Source of the DNA: Mytilus trossulus | Taxonomy: Eukaryota; Mollusca; Bivalvia; Mytilida; Mytilidae | Reading direction: 5' to 3' | Assembly: GCF_036588685.1 (NCBI RefSeq) | Contig: NC_086383.1 | Span: 35,906,171-35,970,170, forward strand | DNA length: 64,000 nt | Shown: positions 57,480-64,000 of the stretch, in pieces | Position numbering within the stretch: position 1 is the stretch's first letter | Layout: the number at the start of each line of letters is the position of its first letter | Translations under genes and position numbers: made by a program | Notes under the pieces: generated by a model | The model's database searches: none | Seen by the model: only the letters and a program-made list of their open reading frames with translations | What the model was told of the DNA's origin: nothing

Positions 57480-59642
57480 TATGCATTCTTTCCACCATAT
57501 ATATTCATTGAAAACATGTCAAATATAAACAATCACAAACTATTTTATTATTCAGTAACATTATCATAAATAATTTATTAACATTGATTACAAGTTGCAA
57601 TTAAATCCTTAGTTTTCATTGCATGTGTATCTCAATTTTTTGTGTTTTCTGTCACAGAGAAGGAAAGCACACACAACTGCTCTCACTTGAAGTATTGTGT
57701 AACTAATAAAAATAAACCATCAATAGAATTTCAACTTAATTCTATGAACCAAAACCATCAAAATTTGTTTGTCAAAATATTGAATTGTTTTTTAATAATT
57801 CTCTTTCTGGTTATTAAATACATCTTCTTCCCAAGAAACCTCTCTTAATAACAGTGTTTTAACTAAGTTCATGCTCAAATTTAACAAATCAAACTTTGTC
57901 AGGGAACTTATTTTATTCCCAGGCATTTTATATTTGTTTTCAATTAACAATGTTTTATGCTACAAATAATATTTTGTAATGCCTGTAAACATCTCATGCT
58001 GCCCATCAAGGGCATTTAATTGGAAAAATAAGTACTTTTATTCTTATACAATGTACCTTGTCGACTAGTAGTATAAAATATTTAAAAGATGTTTTCTTCA
58101 AATACTTTAATAGAACAAAACACATACCATAACATTATACTGTTTAAATGAAAACATCACAATATTTTTTTCTGTAATTCTACAAAGTTCTGTTGGCCTT
58201 ATTGTTTTTTAGGGACCTTGACTGGCTATAAAAAACTTGCAGTCCGTAACAAAGGTCTATATATACAGTGATTATGTAAAATCCTACTACCATGCAGCAA
58301 CAACTTCATAAAAATTTCATTATAAATAAATAAAATAATATTCTTGCAGTAGTTTTGCAACAATGCCAACAAGTAATGACTTGACATATACAATCAAGAT
58401 AAAATAACTAAAAATTCAGTTTAAAATTTTGTTAATTAATAAAACTGTCACAATTAATGTACAAATTATTTTGATTTTAAATGCTGTTATTTACACAAAA
58501 GGGTATATATACGCATACATCAAATCACAAATAATTTGATCTCTTTAAATATTTTAACATTCTTATTGCCTATTTATATTCAATGCAAAGACAACCATTT
58601 ATGTGAAAGCATACACAAGTCTGTTTGCCAATGTCTGTTTTGAATCTTTAATAACACACTTAAAACATAAAATATTGTCCTTTGCAAATTGCAGATTGGT
58701 TCTCTACTGAACAAAAAGGACTGCTTTCTATGCACATCATTACAAGTTGCAGTTGATATATAGCTATGTAAACCAATTTATCATCAGAAATAACCGAAAT
58801 ATCACGTAGTTTTTAGAGTAACAAAAGATTAGTAAAAATGGCCAAAGTTATGTACAAAACAATAAACAAATAACAAATAGGATATAAAGCGACAAACCAC
58901 AACCACTGACTGTTTTAATTATTCCACTGTTTTTTAAAGCATTTTCTGAAAACATTGTACAATCTGAATACTTTATGACTTACCAACTTATCACACTTTC
59001 CCCTTGGAACTCTCAATAATTTTCCATTATATAAACCCTGACTTTTATTCATGGTTCACTCAGGCTCAAATTTTGTCCATTACATGACTTATCAAACAAA
59101 GTACATATTATAAAATCTACAAATATCTCTCTGCTTACATGAATTATTTCTTACAAAATCCCTTTTCAACAATTAAATTTGTACACTCTTCATATATTCA
59201 ATTGATTTTTAAACAATCACTCACCACACATTCAATAAATACACTGTATTTGTGGTAACTCAAATGTATCCTCTTTTCAACATCTCCAAACATTTTGTTT
59301 GGAACATCCAAGGGCAATATATCAAAGTTGCCTGGATGCCTTTAATTAAATAATAATATATTTCCAAGTACCCTTTCTATAAACCGTCAGGTATTAAAAG
59401 ATTTAATGTTAATGAGATGCACCTATTGGAGCTGGAATGGGTACACTAAAAATTTCCTTTCTTGACTCACCATTTTTGGTTTTTAATCTTAATACAAGAA
59501 CTTTTGTGACTTTCTGGGGCCTGTACAAGCTCAGAATCATCAGACATTTCATTTCATTAATTTTTATTGTCTGATCCCACTACTAATTTTTCCCTCAATA
59601 ATTAAATCTTGATTTCCATCAAATTTTCCCCGTAGTAGGCCC
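57480..59642 (-). other. Probable 3' UTR of RIOK3
   Basis: 2.1 kb after the stop without any of the interspersed families found elsewhere. Minus-strand AATAAA motifs occur at 57544-57549 and 57574-57579, with others nearer. Transcript end not determinable. Plus-strand frames here (57642, 59672) are not credited. Confidence 0.35.
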
Positions 59643-62600
59643 CTACTCTACATCCTCAGGTTCTTCCTCTAATGCCTCATCTTCATCCTCATCATCAGAT
59701 ATCCCTAACTTATCTAAAGCATCAGCTCGTTCTATTTGAGATTTTTCAAAGAAATAGTCAAATGCATATTCTTTTGTATATGTGGTTTGATGTACAAGAC
59801 ATTCTTCATTTTTCTCCTTTTGAAACCTCTGTACTTGAGCAACAAATTCTAGGCCTTCTCCCTGAATTTCTAGTCCAGTAATGTCATTAAATAATTCCTC
59901 TGGTGTTGGAACTCCATGTACATCTCTACTTTGGAAAAACTAGAATAAAAAGAAAGTATGCATGATATTCAGGTAACTTCACAAATGTATTTACTAATAG
60001 ATTAAATTGTTTTAAGAGCAAAAGTGTCAGAAATCATGTAATGTTTTGATTCTGTTGGTGCATACAATTACTCATGTGTTACTGCATGTGGATTCATTCA
60101 TTTTGATGGGTACCAATTATCGTGGATAAAGAGAAACTTTTGTGGATATTTCATTTTCATGGTTTTGCTGAGGTCTGCATACAAACCTACAGGATTTTTG
60201 TTCATTCATTGAACTTTCAATTTGCTGGTTTACCTGTACCCACAACATCCATGAAAACTGGTTTCCAATTAGTAATAATCAAATAATAAATTCACAGTAT
60301 TTTCTTTATCAAAATGATAATCTGCTATATTAGACAGATGGGTTTAACATGGTAAACTCCAACCTGCAACCCTGGATATATGAAATTTTAGAACTGTTGT
60401 TTTTTAATTTTTTGGAATAGTTTAGAAGGTCACCTGGCTTCCAGGTTTCTCATTTAAAAAGGCCTTTATACCACATCTTTGATTTTTGTGGGAAATATTG
60501 TGATTTCAGAGCTTGCTATATAATATAGTGAAGACATCTCTTCACTGTTGAAGACTGCATGTTGAACTCTAGATGTCTTTTGTTATTCTAATTCTAGTTG
60601 CTGTCTTATTAATTCATAACCCACATTTCCTTTTCTTCATACTCAAAATATATCCCTTGGTGTTGTTGTGATGTTGGGTGACTGTCTCATTAACTTTTCC
60701 ACAACTCCTTCTTTCGTCCTTAGCTTACTTCATCAAATCAGGGCATCGCATTAAGATAAACATTTGGAAATATGTATATTGTAATAGCTAACTACAGCCA
60801 CTGCTAAAGACCACTTTAATTTGGTGACGAAATTTAAAACTTATACCCCACATTTCCTTTTCTTCATACTCAAATATATCTCTTGGTCTTGATGTTGGGC
60901 TACTGTCTCATTGACATAGAAACTCCTCCTTTCTATCTTACTTTAGCAAATCAGGGCATCACAGCTAATTCTAAAATTAACTTTATAGAAATATGATAAT
61001 TGTACCAGATAATTAATGACCAGTGGTTAAGTTGATTTTAATTTGTTAAAAAAAATGTACATGTTCCAACTTACCGATGTCATAGATTTACAGTCTCTAA
61101 ACAGGAACTCTAACGCAGCAGGATGTGTTATTTCTACAGCCTGGCTTACATCTATGATCCAGATTTTCTCCTGATACCACAGTATGTTAAATTCACTAAG
61201 ATCAGCATGCACTAGTTTACAATCTCTATGTATTGTCTTCATTATCTGAAATCATATTTGATTAATTAATATGTGATGGTTTTTTAATGATTTTTAACAT
61301 TGTAACATTTTTATGCTGAGCAGTTGTACATAATTAAAGATAGATAAACATAAGATTACAACAAGCTTTTCTGAATATAAAAAATGGCCTTTTTAATTTT
61401 GTCACATGTTTTTTTCTTCAAAAAAAGTAATTAAATATAATAATTCTGTACAAAGTTTCCAGTTTATACTCAATAAAATTGAGTATGGAAATAGAAATGT
61501 GTCAAAGAAACAACAACCTGACCATAGAACAGACAACAACAAAGGTCACCAACAGGTCTTAATACATTTATTAATTTATCCACTGCTAGGTTACTATGGT
61601 TATTGCAACATTACATACTTCCTATTTTCATGAAATGTGCTCATTAGTATGCAAAAAGAACAGTGTCTATAAATTCTTAAAATCAATCTTGTTACATTTA
61701 AAGTTTAAACAATCCCCTTTCTTGAAAACCACACAATTGGCCATATCATGATGGACAGTTTTATCCTGATAAAGGAAGCCTGAGCACCTAGAGATATATA
61801 CTGATTTTTGGCAGAAAACTGGCAATCCAAGTCACTTATGAACAGAATCAAATGCCCCTTGACACGAGCGGTTTCAATCTTAGTGGTGAGAGGCTTAAAC
61901 TTAATAATAGATGAATTACTATTGCTGTTGTTGTCACATTACCTTTCTCAATTTTATTGAGGTTCTGTGAACCTGAGGATTAAACCTACCTTCATTGTCT
62001 GTTCAAAAGCATCCTGCATATCTGCTGTTGAAAGCTTGACAGTTTTTAGTTTAAGTGCTGGTTGCATATCCTTTCCTATAAAACTCATTACTAAGACATG
62101 TTTCTTTAATACTTGGACGTGTGGACAAGGAACTCCAAATTTCTTCAATCTGAAAATACAAACATATACAAATTTTAATATATTTTACAGATTATTCAAA
62201 ACATGGTATAATAAATAAACTTAATGTTGGAATGTACTCTTCAAAAATTTGTTTGAAGATGATGATTCAGAGAGATACACAATTGTTGCAAATTTGCTGC
62301 ATGGCAAGTTTAAGTTAAAATATAAGTTCATTCTGACTACTACTCAGATTTATGTCTAGAGCAGCTCTGGTATACCAAACCAGCGCTTTCATTTGCTCAG
62401 GAAACACAACTATGTGTGAAATCTTAAATGTTTTTGATATTTTTATACATTTATTTAAAATTTAAACCTGTTTTTAAAAGTTAATGCCTTCACCAAATTC
62501 AATCCAGAACTGCGAGTTGAAATTTAATGAGGCAAATTCTTGGATCAACTATTGAAACCAAAGCAAACAGACAAGACTGGAAAAACCTTGAATATGATTT

Positions 62601-63614
62601 ATATGTTCTAAGGTTACAAACTTCAGTAAAGAGAGCACAATTTCAGAATTAACAGATTTGTATATTATGTAAAAAATATCATGGTTATGGCAAAAAAAAG
62701 TTAACACAGAAAAATCAGTCATTAAATCATTATAACAAATCCAATTCAGATTTTGTATTTACATCCATTATTCCATTTTTTTTAATAGACAAACCTTACC
62801 TGTTCAAATTTGCTGTTTCTTTTTCTCCCCAGATTCTGATAATTTTTCGTGGATTTTGTTTCTTAAAATCGTCCCTGGAAAATCTGTGATCTCCATCAAC
62901 ATACTTTCCTCTGTTTTTAAATTCATTCAGTGTTGTCTTATATACTTTTATTGCACATTCTTTTGGCAGTGTCTCACCATTTAATCTAAAAATATTTTTT
63001 TTCAAAATTATTTTTCATAATTATTTACAGCAAATATTATAGCATGCAAAGAAATTATATATAGTGTAAGGGAGACAACTCTTTTTCTCAATTTGGGGAA
63101 AAATTCTAATAAGGCAAAAAAAAACACCACTAAAGTTAAAACAATTGCCATGATCGCTAGCAAGAAACCTAACAGATTCAATTTCAAAGTGCATATTGTG
63201 TTGAAAAAGCTTTATTAAGGTAGCAAAAAAATGTTTCTCTTGTTAAAGCTAATTCAGAACTTTTTGAAAAAAATGTATTTGTTCACTAATATAGATCCTT
63301 AATCAACATACATGACATATGTGGGACCCAAAGAAGACACTTGAATTTGTCAATATGGATCGGTGTGACAACACATTTAAAATGAATGGAGGTCTCTAAG
63401 ATAGCTTCTAAAGTTGGTTAAACTATTTCTTAAGTTCACTGATATTGTGTGCTAAACTTGAATTTAGTAAAATAACAATAACTTACTCTCCACCATAAGC
63501 ATGGAAGACAACAGACTCTTTCCCTGTACTGATACTACCACTTATGGAATCTAACACTCCATTGTTTACTAATTTATACAAAATCAGTCTTGTCCTAGCA
63601 TCCATTACTTGTCC
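59643..63614 (-). CDS. RIOK3: RIO kinase, RIOK3-like, 3' part (5 exons), 5' end outside the window
   Basis: Atypical serine/threonine kinase of the RIO family; RIOK3 is linked to 40S ribosome maturation and innate signalling in vertebrates. Exons (minus strand): 63487-63614, 62800-62985, 61990-62149, 61075-61245, 59643-59939, with GT/AG borders and matching phases. Seen in order: the nucleotide-binding STGKESVVFHAYGG, ECAIKVYKTTLNEFKNR with the Lys of the ATP site, the NPRKIIRIWGEKE helix, HVLVMSFIGKD hinge, catalytic HADLSEFN, the metal-binding IDVSQ, and LEFLFRDC. The C-terminus is acidic (DDEDEDEALEEEPEDVE). STGKESVVFHAYGG and ECAIKV.KTTLNEFKNR fit RIOK3 better than RIOK1 or RIOK2, as I remember them. 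Upstream exons lie beyond 64000. Confidence 0.93.
60082..60297. mobile_element. MITE family M3, diverged copy in RIOK3 intron
   Basis: GTGGATTCATTCATTTTGAT and the inverse of AATAATAAATTCACAG. In the last intron of the RIOK3-like gene. Confidence 0.75.
60618..60962. repeat. Direct duplication of about 130 bp in RIOK3 intron
   Basis: 60618-60752 and 60843-60962 share CCCACATTTCCTTTTCTTCA, TGATGTTGGG and AAATCAGGGCATC in the same order, about 225 bp apart. A related tail follows each copy. Confidence 0.75.
61480..61562 (-). repeat. Repeat family R2, fragment in RIOK3 intron
   Basis: AATGTGTCAAAGAAACAACA and AAAGGTCACCAACAGGTCTT match 51850-51930. The 75-codon frame at 61406 is repeat sequence. 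Confidence 0.75.
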
Positions 63615-63634
63615 CTGAAAAAAATATATACATA

Positions 63635-63840
63635 CTGTAAATTCTGAAATTATTGTGTGCATTTATTATTGCGATTTTGTCATTTTACACTTGAATGCGA
63701 TTTTAATTTTTACGATTTTGAGAAAAAGTCATGCTTAATTCAGTTAAAATATTACAAAATGCGAGTTTTAATTATTGCGTTTACAACTCAGTCGATTATT
63801 CCCAATAATAAAAACCTCGCAATAATTTCTGAATTTACAG
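63635..63840. mobile_element. MITE family M4 with TA target sites
   Basis: Ends CTGTAAATTCTGAAATTATT and the inverse of AATAATTTCTGAATTTACAG, flanked by TA at 63633-63634 and 63841-63842. In the RIOK3 intron at the window edge. A fragment of the right end appears at about 47755-47785. The 70-codon frame at 63657 is element sequence. Confidence 0.8.
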
Positions 63841-64000
63841 TACATCACTTAGTTTTACATTTTTTATAAAAGTAACATGTTGAGCAACAAATGTCAATGC
63901 AGAATCTGAGCTCCTGATTTCACCCCAAGATTTGATTAGGTTCGTGTTTCTCAGTAAACGTCTTTAATTTTCGTTGTTGTGTTTTTGTATACTGTTGTTT

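Noticed and set aside
59643-63614. RIOK1 instead of RIOK3
   Set aside because: RIO signatures are shared, but STGKESVVFHAYGG, the ECAIKV.KTTLNEFKNR stretch and HVLVMSFIGKD with LEFLFRDC follow the RIOK3 pattern as I remember it.

Overview
The window looks like nuclear DNA of a bivalve mollusc, most probably a marine mussel (Mytilidae). It is very AT-rich, its genes carry introns, most of the sequence is interspersed repeat or MITE-like DNA, and several repeat families match ones I remember as abundant in mussel DNA. The species call rests on memory of those repeats, not on a search. No bacterial or viral gene organisation is visible.

Layout. 1-16 kb has no gene I can support. It holds short CpG-rich degenerate arrays (about 419-740, 8065-9056, 13430-13744), MITEs and a tRNA-derived SINE (15685-15850). 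The first and last arrays lie just inside a nearly perfect 25-bp inverted repeat (393-417 and 13745-13769), so the two may bound one 13.4-kb element. 16.4-21.2 kb and 35.2-39.9 kb are two copies of a segmental duplication, each with a single-exon class A GPCR on the + strand. The first GPCR (18450-19431) is broken by a one-base frameshift; the second (36809-37768, 319 aa) is intact. Between them, at 26.7-31.5 kb, lies a fibrinogen-domain (FReD) gene that is dead by three independent lesions: a repeat in its first recognisable exon, a stop codon at a conserved Trp, and a TTAA-flanked MITE inside the third exon.

The right half holds two ordinary minus-strand genes. A complete cathepsin B gene (8 coding exons, 43439-50273, 338 aa) has catalytic Cys, His and Asn and the His-His occluding loop, with a possible 5' UTR exon near 53.0 kb. 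The 3' half of a RIO kinase, best matched to RIOK3 (5 exons, 59643-63614), runs off the right edge. Their introns and the intergenic DNA carry at least eight different inverted-repeat elements.

The genes do not form a pathway: a secretory/lysosomal protease, a RIO kinase, a duplicated receptor and a dead lectin-like gene are neighbours only. The main interest lies in repeat biology and gene death: the possible 13.4-kb TIR element, the shared CpG-array architecture, the triple-hit FReD pseudogene, and opposite outcomes for the two GPCR copies.
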